Of a stretch of 64,000 nucleotides of DNA, positions 50,556 through 61,860 are shown in pieces. This DNA is from Oasisia sp. SBJ-2009 (lineage: Eukaryota; Annelida; Polychaeta; Sabellida; Siboglinidae). The stretch is taken from assembly GCA_964017155.1 (NCBI GenBank), contig OZ024857.1, positions 3,720,369 through 3,784,368 on the forward strand, read 5' to 3'. The notes below the pieces were generated by a model. That model was not told the origin of the DNA. It was given only the letters and a program-made list of their open reading frames with translations, and made no database searches. Each line of letters begins with the position of its first letter. Within the stretch, counting starts at the first letter, position 1. The translations under genes and the position numbers were made by a program.

Positions 50556-51539
50556 ATCAGGGTCATTTCACGGTAACAGGCATATTTCGGCCAAAATAAA
50601 AAATATTTTCTACCATAATATTTATCGCATTTTCGGCGTTAGCTACGTAGCTTAATATAGTGTGTGACTAATCCAATGACCAGCAGTGAACTTTTGCATC
50701 GCTTCCTATTTCTTTTTTATTTTATTAGCATGACGTCATGACTGAATGTCATCTACGTCACGAAAATATTTCCAGATTGATGTCCATTTATTGCCCCTTT
50801 TCCAAACATATTTTCTTATAATTTATGGCCCACTTTATTTACGTACTTTTGCAAAAGTTGTATTCAGTGTTTATTCGGCTCTTGTGACACAGCCAAATAC
50901 CACTGAACCACTCGAAGCGTCTACCGTCTTATACATCTGACATGGGCGAAAATTAGGAGTAGTTAGTTATTGTTTTAAGACTTATATATACTTCATGTTG
51001 CGGTAGGATTATTCATGAAGGAAAACGAGTCGATTTTCTGTATGAACCGGTGTGTATTCATTAGATCAGTTAGCTAAGTTGACATATCTACATTGATGAC
51101 TCGGAATAACAAAAAGATACTGCAACTATTCGTAGATTCCTGGGTGCAAAACGCATGCTTGTCCAATCCGCCAAAGTGGGCGCTTTTGACTTCGGTAGAT
51201 TGTCCACATTGTCTTCCTGGAGATTCTCCCCAAAGCCACGCAGAATGTCATAGTTCAGGCTAGTGTTGAGTGCATTGGTTGTTAAGCATGGTTTCAGCTT
51301 CCAAATGTCGTATAGAAGTTGTTTTTTCTTTAGTCATGCAAGATTCCTACATGCGCATCTTCATGCGTTTTACTGATTTGTCTTCTAAATTCGCCTTGAC
51401 CTACTCATTTTCTTAGGTTATCAACTGGTCACAGCTTATGACGTTGTTGTTCGTTTCCGGTGTACGCGATAGTCTCGTCTCTTCTCATACAATCCTTATT
51501 CGTGGTCATATTGATTTGACAGATGATATTACATATTAT

Positions 51540-52575
51540 CCACCGGAACGTTGGGAGACGTTTTAACCTGAGTAGTCTCAACGTCCAGATAAAAGATATG
51601 TCGACTGTCATTACAAACCTTCAGTATGCTGATGACTGTGACGTTCTTGCCTACACAGCAGAATAACTTCAAACTAGCTTATCAAAGTATATTCTTGTCT
51701 TGCCATCAACATCGGAAAAACCAACATCATCTACCAACCCACTCCTGGCAACAACGAAGGACCTCATGACATTGACATGACAACACATGTTGAACATTTC
51801 CCTTACTTGGGGAGTCATCTATCCCAGAAGGCCACTATCGAAGCAGAAATTCAGCATCGTAATATCCTGTATCATCATATCCTTCATGGTCTGCGTAACC
51901 GAGTCACCCACAACCTCATGGAAGTAACAACGGTGATGGTCTATAAAGCCGTTTGTACTATCACTCTACAGGAGCGAGGGGTGGGTTACATATCGATGTC
52001 ATTTGAAGACCATCAAGACATTCCACCAAAGTTGTCTAAGAAAGATTCTTTGTATCCTATGGGAAGATCGCCGTCTCAATGCCAGTGTCTTCTTGAAAGC
52101 CAACGCAGCTATAGTAATGAAGCAATGATAATGCAGAACCAACTCAGCTTGGGACTAGCCACTGTGTTAGTATGTTGGATAACCGCCTTCCCCAATAAGT
52201 ATTATTTTCACAGCTAACACATGGTATGAGAACACATGGGAACAGCCAGAGAAAACGATTCTAATGGATTGCTAAAGATTACATGAAGAAAAGCCAAATT
52301 TACTTGGGAAGAAAAACCTGAGGACCATTAACTTTGCCGCCGTAGCACACGAGAGGCAACTGCCAACTTTGAAACATATCATCTTCTTCACGAGGCGGAG
52401 AAACAGCAGAAGAGAAATGACAAGGGAAATGTCCAAATATTATCACGTCTCTCTTCCACCTGGTACCTCCTGCCCACACTGCAACAAGATCTGCAGATCA
52501 ATGATCGGGCTCTGGAGTCACCTCAGGATACACACGACAGACGTCTGAAAGACGCAATTCTCGTTTCGATGGACC
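51540..52575 (+). pseudogene. Degenerate endonuclease/RT-type LINE fragment
   Basis: Frames broken by stops and shifts still show NLQYADDCDVLAYTAE (RT catalytic YADD), KPTSST/TNIIYQPTPG, VEHFPYLGSHLSQKATIEAE and a C-terminal zinc-knuckle-like CPHCNKICRSMIGLWSHLR. The order matches the RT core, post-RT region and Cys/His tail of endonuclease/RT-type LINEs. A GATGATGATTAC-rich tail follows. It sits within the putative DNA transposon, probably as a nested insertion. Confidence 0.85.
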
Positions 52576-53984
52576 GCTGATGATGATTACATTTTTTCAG
52601 TAAAGTGTCTCTTCCATCATCTCCACGCTATTGTGTCACTGTACATATACGTGTTGCGGTCGTCTTCAGTGTTGCCTGTAGCCCATGCCAATGTCATTGT
52701 GCTCATCGGGGGCCTAATGCAATTTTGCATATAATATCATCATGGTGTCCGAGAACAAACGTTTCTTTTTCCTCAACTTATTTCATTTATGTGACGGTAT
52801 CTTTCTTGCTATGTGTGATGTAACTGTAGTTGCGACGCTAGTAGAATCTACGGTTAACCTATGCACTGTTCACCTGTCACGCTTTAAAATGGCGTTTAAT
52901 ACTTCGTGCCCTTTTCCCGATTAGCAGGCGAATTTGAGTCGTCTATAATCCAGCAGTCGATGCTTCTGCAATGTCTTTCCTGTAGTCAGTCTCTTGATGA
53001 ACTGATTAGTATAGTAGCAGTTAATATGATATGTCGACCCCAGCTCCATTGTAAGGGCATTCTGAAACGGAAGCATATGAAGACATTTTCGTGTTTTGCG
53101 ATGTTGCATTCATGAATCTGTTGTTCTTTGTCTGATAAATGCCGTTGCCATATAACTGCCATATCAACTCCTTATAGCGCTTCTTGTAGCGTTGAGATGG
53201 TCTCCTTCAGACGGCTAGACTTTCTGTCAGTTTGACAATCCGTTTGTACGCCTTTGCTCGATCTTGCAGAGCATTCTTTCGACCACGTTCATGGGGTTGT
53301 GGGGTTGGGGCTGTTCAATGAAGCTGCTTGGTGATCGAAGGAATTTCGATCGCTTGATGACTACGCGAAGACATTTAGTTGCTTCTCCAACTGTACCTAA
53401 TTTGATGTTGCACGCATGTTTGCTTGTTATCTGCAACTTATGTGTACATATGCCTACTGATTTCTTCGGCATTTTCTTTCTTGATGTCATGGACAGCCAT
53501 GACGTTGTTTGTATATTTTTATTTATTTGTGGTGGCGCCACATGTTGGTTAACGAGGTGGTTGATTGGCGGTGATCAACGGTGGAGGGCGCTGTTTGATT
53601 AGCTGTGCGGGATCTGGGTTGCGCGGGAAGGATTGGGCACTTGAATTGCCGCTGTGGAAGCCGGCACACATGTTTTTCGAGTAGCAGCATGATTTGATTT
53701 TACCTGAGTTCTTGCGGTATCCCACTTATGTACCATGGTGCACATTTTATCCTGACTCCTGATTGTGGGCAGGGTCTTCTTCTTTGTGATTCTATATGAA
53801 TAAAGATTTGTGATACGGGGATCCAACGCTCCGTGTCCATCCTTGACATTTCTAAAGAAATTCTTAATGGCCAACCTAGTTCGCTTGTTTAGATTCTTTC
53901 TGTACCGTTCATCACTGTAGTTATGTCAATAATTTGTTTTATCTTAAAGTAAATGTTACAGTTGTATTTATTACTATTAATATT

Positions 53985-54065
53985 AGTTTTAATACATAAT
54001 GAATAGCTTTATATTTTATTGTACAGCGCTTTGAGCATATTTGGATATTGCGCTTTATAAATAAT
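53985..54065 (+). repeat. SINE/LINE 3'-tail-like segment
   Basis: GTACAGCGCTTTGAGCATAT, then GCGCTTTATAAATAATAAAT, resembles the shared 3' end of several invertebrate SINE and LINE families. Confidence 0.45.
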
Positions 54066-55028
54066 AAATATTAGTATTAAATATATTATTAATATCTTAA
54101 AATGGAAAATATCATCAGATATTAACTCAATTTCTCAAAGATGATAATTATCCAATTTCAGCTAACTATGTCACCGTTTTATCTTAATTACAACTACGTT
54201 TGTCATCTACGTCACGCTCCATGTCATCTCCGTCACGACAAATATGTGACGTAGATGACTGTGACGTAGATGACGTGCCTTGCGAGTCGTGACCAATATC
54301 TTGTCTGTCGTGAGCTTAACTGGCGTATGCAATTTCTGATTGACTTGATTGACACCACTTAACACGTGATTATCAATAATTCTGTTTGTCTGACCTGTAT
54401 AGCACGCGGTGCAGACCGTTCGTAGATGACATGGAATAAACCTACTCATCTGACTCCTGCCCTAAAATGTCGAATATCTCGCGTAAATGGCAGCAAAAAC
54501 GGTTTTGGTGTTGTTTCCAATATGCAGATATGGCGGTAACGTAATTGTGATTCCACGTGGATGTGGTACATGTAGTTCTTTCGACTCTGGACAGGCGTGG
54601 CATTAAAGTTGTCGTGACGTAGATGACATGGAACCAGGGGACATATATTTTTATGTTGGAAAACATCGACTACTCCATAAATCTAATAAATAATACTTTT
54701 TTTTGGACAAATATGAAGAGAGACATCGCAATGAGAACCTTACGGAATATATTTATAATTTACTGTGTAATTATTACACCTTTATAATAACGTGCAAATT
54801 GAGGACCAGGTGATGGGGACAGCCACTTTTCGATGACGTCGATTGGGAGATATAACGAGAAATAACGCGAATAACGACTTAGAATGCCATTATTGTATTA
54901 TAAATGAAGAACAATACTGTACAAAGCGACACATAAGAAATATAGTTTTACGAGATTTCTTTATCGAATATTTCTATATAAAAGAGCCGGGACACCATTT
55001 AGCCCGGTTACCGTGAAATGACCCATCA

Positions 55029-56905
55029 GCAGCCCTAATTACTTTTAACCAATATGGTTGCTTGATGTCACAACAAATATGAGGATAATGTAATGAAACA
55101 CATTTCCAAAATAGACCCCAAACAGGGTTAGAAATGTTATATAGCTGAACACTATGTTTTGGATACATTTAACTCTGGAAATAAAACAGGTACATTTCAC
55201 AAAGCCTTTAAATATATGTTCCACATTTCATGGGTCCTGTGTATATACTCAGTTCATATGACAACTCTTGTAAATACAGTTTTATATTAACATACTGAAA
55301 TCTGGAAAAATAATAAAACACACAGACTTTATTCATCAACATCACACAACATCCATAAACACTTGTGAATTAGCGTAACAAAATGCATACGATAACAATA
55401 TGACATCTATCAATTCTGACAGACTAACTCATACAAATGAACTGACTAGGGCTGCACAACTCATGAACATAACAACAAATTGTGGCTATAAATAAGTTTT
55501 ATAAGTTTCAAATAAAAGCCAGGAGAACTGGATGGTTCCAGTTACCCTGCTTATATGATAGTGAAACAAAATTATTTTTTTAACAACTGCAATCGTCTTT
55601 ATCATGAAAAGGGATTTGAAAGTGTACACAGTTAAAAAAGGCCAGTTCCTAATGATTTTGCATGTCCGTTTTTGCCGCATTGTTCATCATTTTCATTGTA
55701 ACAGGTATAGGTGTCAAAGTTTTATTTTATTGAATATTATAATAACTATGTTGATAGCATACTGCCTGCCACATATGCTTAGTTACTTTATTAAGTTCAT
55801 AAAAAATGGCTATTTGTAAGTTTCCAATGTGTAACACTTGGTAAAAAATCCAGTTTCAAAATAAGCTTGTTTGGCAATACATTGTAGCATCAGGGTGAGC
55901 TACATAACATGCACTGCCATTTGATGATTAAAGTTCTCACATTCAACACAGCAGACTTCCTGTTAAAATTACTGGCTGGCCATAATTTAAAGACACTCTA
56001 AAAATAAATAGTTAATTTATAGTTATTTAGAACATTTATTTAGAATTTTTTAATAATGGATCCACCGACCTATATTTTTTAAATAATAGTTCCGACTGAC
56101 CTATAAGGTGTAACTCAATTTCACAACGATGTTGTTCAACAACAAAATAACTCAAGAGACACATTAAGCAGGACGGCCTCTATACAATGTGTATATCACC
56201 ACCACCATACACTACCTATGGCACAACAGTAATGGGTCGGTAGTAAATAAAGAACAGTCTTACCACGTATAAAACACACCTTGCATACGATATGTACAAC
56301 ATGACAATCTTACATTAACTGGAGATTATTTTACAATTCTGATACACACCAAATTTAACCTTGAACGTACACTGATCTATGGATGCAGTAATAATGAAAA
56401 CATACCAATCCTTTGACATCAGATACCATAGAGGCATGCACATATTAACAGGACTGGAGTAGAATGTCATTGATTTGTTCCTCTTTGATCACAACAAGGC
56501 ATCAATGTCACCCGAAAATTAACGCTGTCTTAGGAAAAACACCTACCCCCGGTATGTACCGCACTACATGAAATGGAATGATTGCCAAAACCCAATTTTT
56601 ACACAGTGTGAACACTGAACACTGCTGTTGGCGGATCGACTGGTGATGTTCACATGTTAGTCACAGACCTTCACAGTATTTAAGTAACAAAACATAAATT
56701 ATCATTATGCAAAACACTGTCAGACGCTGCATGCAATTAACAGCAAAGACAGACACGTTAAGGACAAATCAAGTAGAAGTCACTTAATCATTTACAGTTG
56801 TATGTAACTATCAGCCAGCTTATATTCTGTTATATAATATCTGCATATGCAACAACTTATGTGCACAGTTATATATTCATATACATACCCACATACATAT
56901 GTATG

Positions 56906-56908
<3 letters not shown>
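55029..56908. other. Gene-free stretch, possible distal MAGUK 3' UTR
   Basis: No coding exon recognised. A minus-strand AATAAA at 55328-55333 is a candidate polyadenylation signal, which would make the MAGUK 3' UTR about 3.5 kb including the 28-bp array. Confidence 0.4.

Positions 56909-56958
<50 letters not shown>
56909..56958. repeat. (TA)n microsatellite
   Basis: TA run of about 25 units. Confidence 0.95.
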
Positions 56959-56960
<2 letters not shown>

Positions 56961-57857
56961 CGCGGCACGCCAAAACCAGGCGCTTGTCGCAGATCCTCGA
57001 TCGGCACCAGGGTGTAATTACCGGTAGTCAGCATACCCTCAAAATGTCGAAAGTGGGTTCTTGGCGGAATCAATCAGCAAAATCATCAATCTTTCAATAT
57101 TTCCATAATAGATACCATGAAATAGTGTTGAAAGGGGTAATAATGAGCATTTTAACGCAAGCCCCTCATTAATTTCACAGCTGATTAGTCTAAAACAAAG
57201 CTGTTTTTAGGGTAATTTAGCGCACTATCCTGCACCCAAATAATTACTGAACGGATAAATTTCCTACTTCCTGTGAGATAAATGTAGCCATATGTCTTAG
57301 CTGCTAAATAACATAAAAATGAATCAAATCCATCGAGAACTTTTATGATTTTCTTCAACATGGGGGTAGGCCATTTTAGGCCGCCCGATCGCTACTACAT
57401 TGGCCTCCGGCGCAAACCCCGGCGCGAGCGGTGAAATATTGCACTGACAAAATGTTCGATTTTTTATACTTTCACATATTATGAGTATATACCATCTTTA
57501 GGTCTATGCAAAATTTCAGGACAATTGGAGTATTATAAAGATGTGGTTGCTATGGTAATGTTCCACGATATCACTTTTTATTTGGAAAGTAAGGTTGTAT
57601 AATGGATACATAAGTATAATTGGTAAAGTAACTTGTCATAACTGAAAATAATAATAACTACCGTTATTTTCATTTGAAAACTGAAGAATTAAAATGACAA
57701 CATATAATATATATAACAATAAAAAAACATCAAAAGCATATTAGCATTGAGTCACGTCTGCATGTGTGTGCATTGCTAGACTGAAGTATGCATGCATACG
57801 TTTGCATGTCATACAATACTGAAGACATCACCTCAGTCAAAACAGGTGAAATCATCC
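56959..57857. other. Unclassified sequence, probably repeat-derived
   Basis: GC-rich patches (GACGCGGCACGCCAAAACC at 56959; GCCCGATCGC and CCCCGGCGCGAGCGG near 57385-57430) in otherwise AT-rich DNA look like part of an unrecognised dispersed element. No gene is supported. Confidence 0.35.
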
Positions 57858-58881
57858 TGGACAGTGGAGCCAGCTACCATCTCAGTGGAGCCAGACTGAA
57901 GCATTCATTCAGTGGAGCCAGATTGAAGCATTCATTCAGTGGAGCCAGACTGAAGCACTCATCTCTGTGGAGCCAGACTGAAGCATTCATCTCAGTGGAG
58001 TCAGACTGAAGCATTCATCTCTGTGGAGCCAGACTGAAGCACTCATCTCAGTGGAGCCAGACTGAAGTATTAATCTCAGTGGAGCCAGACTGAAGCATTC
58101 ATCTCAGTGGAGCCAGACTGAAGTATTCATCTCAGTGGAGCCAGACTGAAGCACTCATCTCAGTGGAGCCAGACTGAAGTATTAATCTCAGTGGAGCCAG
58201 ACTGAAGCATTCATCTCAGTGGAGCCAGACTGAAGTATTCATCTCAGTGGAGCCAGATTGAAGCATTCATTCAGTGGAGCCAGACTGAAGCATTCATCTC
58301 AGTGGAGCCAGACTGAAGCATTCATCTCAGTGGAGCCAGACTGAAGCATTCATCTCAGTGGAGCCAGACTGAAGCATTCATCTCAGTGGAGCCAGACTGA
58401 AGCACTCATCTCTGTGGAGCCAGACTGAAGCATTCATCTCAGTGGAGCCAGATTGAAGCATTCATTCAGTGGAGCCAGACTGAAGCATTCATCTCAGTGG
58501 AGCCAGACTGAAGCATTTATCTCAGTGGAGCCAGACTGAAGCATTCATCTCAATGGAGCCAGACTGAAGCACTCATCTCTGTGGAGCCAGACTGAAGCAT
58601 TCATCTCAGTGGAGTCAGACTGAAGCATTCATCTCTGTGGAGCCAGACTGAAGCATTCATCTCAGTGGAGCCAGACTGAAGCATTCATCTCAGTGGAGCC
58701 AGACTGAAGCATTCATCTCAGTGGAGCCAGTCTGAAGCATTCATCTCAGTGGAGCCAGACTGAAGCATTCATCTCAGTGGAGCCAGTCTGAAGCATTCAT
58801 CTCAGTGGAGCCAGACTGAAGCATTCATCTCAGTGGAGCCACACCGAAGCATTCATCTCAGTGGAGCCAGACTGAAGGCAT
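57858..58881. repeat. 28-bp minisatellite overlapping the MAGUK stop codon, about 36 copies
   Basis: On the gene strand the unit reads TTCAGTCTGGCTCCACTGAG plus ATGAATGC. The first copy is the end of the MAGUK coding sequence itself (Pro-Ser-Val-Trp-Leu-His-stop), and the array then fills the proximal 3' UTR. Minor variants (CTGTGG, TTCATTCAG, ACACCGAAG) are scattered. Confidence 0.96.
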
Positions 58882-61142
58882 CCAACTTGGCTCCAGCTCG
58901 AGCCTGTCAGCAATGTGACACAGTTCCTCCACGGTCTCCTGTAAGTCCTCATTGACAAGGACACAGTCGAAGTAGTGGCTGCAACTTGTCTCGATCCTGT
59001 CAGCTGTGTGAAGCATTTCTCTGAAGTCTTCATCCTGCACAAATAAGAGCTGTGTATTGTCCGTGTAAATGAACTGAACCGTATGATTATACACAAGTGC
59101 TTGCTTTGGAGCATAATTTGTGAAACATACAACATTTCGACCCTTCAGTTGAATCTTGGTTAGATATGGGTGTCAGAGCGTAGCTGACTAGTTGAAACAT
59201 CATACATTTCACAAAGTATGCTACAAAGTAAGTGAATTTCTTACAAAAATAACCACATTCTGGAACCATGCGCAAAATATTCCATAACTGTGATACTAGA
59301 GAAATTACCGAGAGGTAATCTATTGTAACAACAGACCCTGAATTGTAATGCAAATCCTCATAAACTTCCTGTTGATACAACAAGTAGGTCGATTAAGACA
59401 AACTTTGTGACTGGACATAAACCATAGGAAAAACAAGTTATATAACCTTACTTACAGGAATAGCTTCCTATATTTCACTATTGATGAAATAATTAGAAAG
59501 TGTCCAAAGGTGACCCTATTTGTAGGGTGAGCCCAAATATGAGGTGGCTGCATTAATGGGACCATAAAGCGAGGTTCGGTTACAAAAATGATAGCAATAA
59601 ATCATATCAATACTAGGTTTTATAAAAAAAACATTAACACATACATAAGCACGAGCTATGACAATAAGCTTGTAGTTATAAATGTGTTTACCTTGAACTT
59701 TTGAGTCCACATGCCACCTGAAGATAATTTAGCATTTGCTGCGGTCCTGCCTTGTTTAAGTCTCTCGAACACAGGTGGTTTGATAAATATAACGTAGGGT
59801 TTGAGCTCTGCCACGTGCAGTTGTTTCAGGGCCTGAAACAATGACATAGACGAGTGGTATAACATTGGCAGACACTATCAGAGTATGATATAGAAATGTG
59901 TGTGAATATTTAAGGGAATATCCACTTCACGTGAAAAAAGTGATCTGATTTTATTAGAGATAAATATTTCATCAGTATTTTGTGTTAAATTATTCAGTCA
60001 GAATAAGATGTTACATTACAGAAAACAACCACATTATCGTCAATGTCTAAAACTGTGATGCTTCAAAAACGCCTTTTAAGAGACAGAAATTAAACATAAA
60101 ATGTGTCAATGAATTCATGCATTACAAAACCACCAAAATGAAACAAGAGTTCTCTTAGAATGCTGCCCCCTACCTGCGGTTGTGGACAAATGATGCCGAC
60201 TTTTCCTTCGTTGACGACAGAAATGATCTGCTCCATGGACGTAGCGTAGAGATGACCTCCGACCTCCCAGTGATCCACAAACCTGACAGTAGATCACAAT
60301 GAATTTATTAGCATTTTTTTTATTTCTCTACTCTGTATTTTATATTTTTATGACGACGAACGCTGCAAAATTAATTTCCCGGTTCGGGACAATAAAGTTT
60401 TATTGTATTGTATTGTATTGTAAAAAGTTCATATTTTTATGACTTTGCTATGCTACAATTTTTTACCAACATACTTGGGATAAAATCATGCTGACTCAAC
60501 ATAAACAGGGGGCATGTCTATATTCAGATAATCACCAACAAAACAGATGTTTTGTTTGGGTTGCAACATCTCTAATAGGCCCATTATATTTTCCGTTTCA
60601 TGCCGAGATTGGCGATGCCAATTTACCCTTGAGGGCACAAACCTGTCTCAGCCACAAATGTATTTACCTAAGACATGATACAGGTTAATTATTATATTTT
60701 TTGTACATTTATTCTATTAAATATTCAAAGCTAAACACTTTTTGAATTATAAGAATTATGAATGTGTTAAAACCAACCGGTTACAGTTTATGTCTCGTTC
60801 CAACTCTTCACGGGCCACAAACGTAAATGTCTCGCCATTAATCTCTGTCACCTTCTTCGGTCGAGATGTGGCTACAGGAAAGAATATTTCACTCACACCA
60901 AACTCCGAAATGGACTAACACCCATATTTCAATGCAAACCCAAGATTACATCAATCACAATAAATTCGGTCATTAATTACAGATAGGTATCGTATTGAGC
61001 AGAATCCTTGCAAGTGATTTATGTGAAGAAAATGACCACTCTATTACAGTTCATTTTTGCCAGTTCTGAACATCTGTTAATATCTTAGGAGCATCTGTAA
61101 TCAGGCGACCACTTTAATCAGCATATATATATATATATACAG

Positions 61143-61185
<43 letters not shown>

Positions 61186-61857
61186 AAATGGTAATTTTTT
61201 TTTTTATTGTGGCTTTTTTTATTATGCATTACATGATAGATGTAATTTTGTTCTTTTGCTATCTAATCAAACCAAATTTTATTTTGTAACAACAACAAGA
61301 ATACATCATACATGTACATGAGCAATCAAATCAAAAAAGTATTGTTATGTGGTGGTCACGTGGCACATAATGTGCCGTCTTCCTGTGACCCGAAAAACAA
61401 TCTAATCAATAATACCATACTGATTATAGTTAACAAGCTAACTAAATAAAAACAAACATGTATTAATAGTTATTTAGCATTTTTTTGTACTTAAAGGCGA
61501 TAAAATATATAACAACGGTATTTGCTGGTATTTTACAAGATGGCTACAGACGTTGACCTTAAACATTAAAGTGTAACAAATTAAAACATAACAATTTCAA
61601 AATAACATCCTGTCTCTTCACTAACTGAATCAGCACCAATGAATTGGTCTTCAGGAATGATTGTCAGAACAAAACAACAACGGTGACAAGTGGTGTCCCT
61701 CAGTTGCTGCCCCATGAAAAATAACTACAATAATATATAAGAATACACGGGTTTGTCATAAGTAGTGGTCACTTACAAGTGACCGGTGCCTTCAAGTGTC
61801 CGGACCGGAGGGACATCAGTCGCTGGACAAGGGTCTTTCGGCCAACACCAGGTGGAC
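58858..61857 (-). CDS. p55-family MAGUK scaffold, C-terminal guanylate-kinase-like domain (partial)
   Basis: MAGUKs organise cell junctions and polarity complexes. Their GK domain binds phosphopeptides rather than acting as an enzyme. Five exons in consistent phase: 61777-61857, 60778-60871, 60174-60282, 59692-59832 and 58858-59034 (TGA), about 199 residues. Visible are the P-loop-like GPPGVGRKTLVQRL, TSTSRPKKVTEINGETFTFV, DHWEVGGHLYATS, ELKPYVIFIKPP, FKDEDFREMLHTADRIE and the terminal EPSWMPSVWLH, which takes the place of the usual EPxWVPxSW ending. Features are nearest PALS1/MPP7-type proteins; the paralogue is not certain. PDZ, SH3 and the 5' exons lie beyond the window. Donor GTTGGT at 60777 was chosen over an upstream GTAACC because only it keeps phase. 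Confidence 0.93.
60310..60422 (+). mobile_element. LINE 3' end with (TATTG)n tail, in a MAGUK intron
   Basis: TTTCCCGGTTCGGGACAATA then AAGTTTTATTG and repeats of TATTG is a typical truncated non-LTR terminus, inserted antisense to the gene. Confidence 0.6.
61122..61182. repeat. (TA)n palindrome centred on CAGCTG
   Basis: Two TA runs flank ATACAGCTGTAT in the MAGUK intron between 60872 and 61776; the whole can fold on itself. Confidence 0.9.
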
Positions 61858-61860
61858 CTG

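Larger units (their letters stand above)
50560..55024. mobile_element. Putative 4.5-kb DNA transposon with 18-bp TIRs, unclassified
   Basis: GGGTCATTTCACGGTAAC at 50560-50577 is exactly inverted at 55007-55024. ATCA flanks both ends (50556-50559 and 55025-55028), consistent with a 4-bp target duplication. A 16-bp motif TGTCATCTACGTCACG occurs near the left end (50747) and several times near the right end (54201, 54222 with one mismatch, 54246, 54261, 54613), in both orientations. No intact transposase was recognised. A LINE remnant lies inside (51540-52575). It may be a degenerate autonomous or a large non-autonomous element. Confidence 0.7.

Noticed and set aside
53227..53874. Minus-strand frames of 104 and 91 codons as a transposase
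   Set aside because: No catalytic motif or known transposase signature could be recognised.
60778..60787. Earlier donor AACT|GTAACC for the MAGUK exon
   Set aside because: Gives the wrong phase for the next exon; GTTGGT at 60777 restores it.
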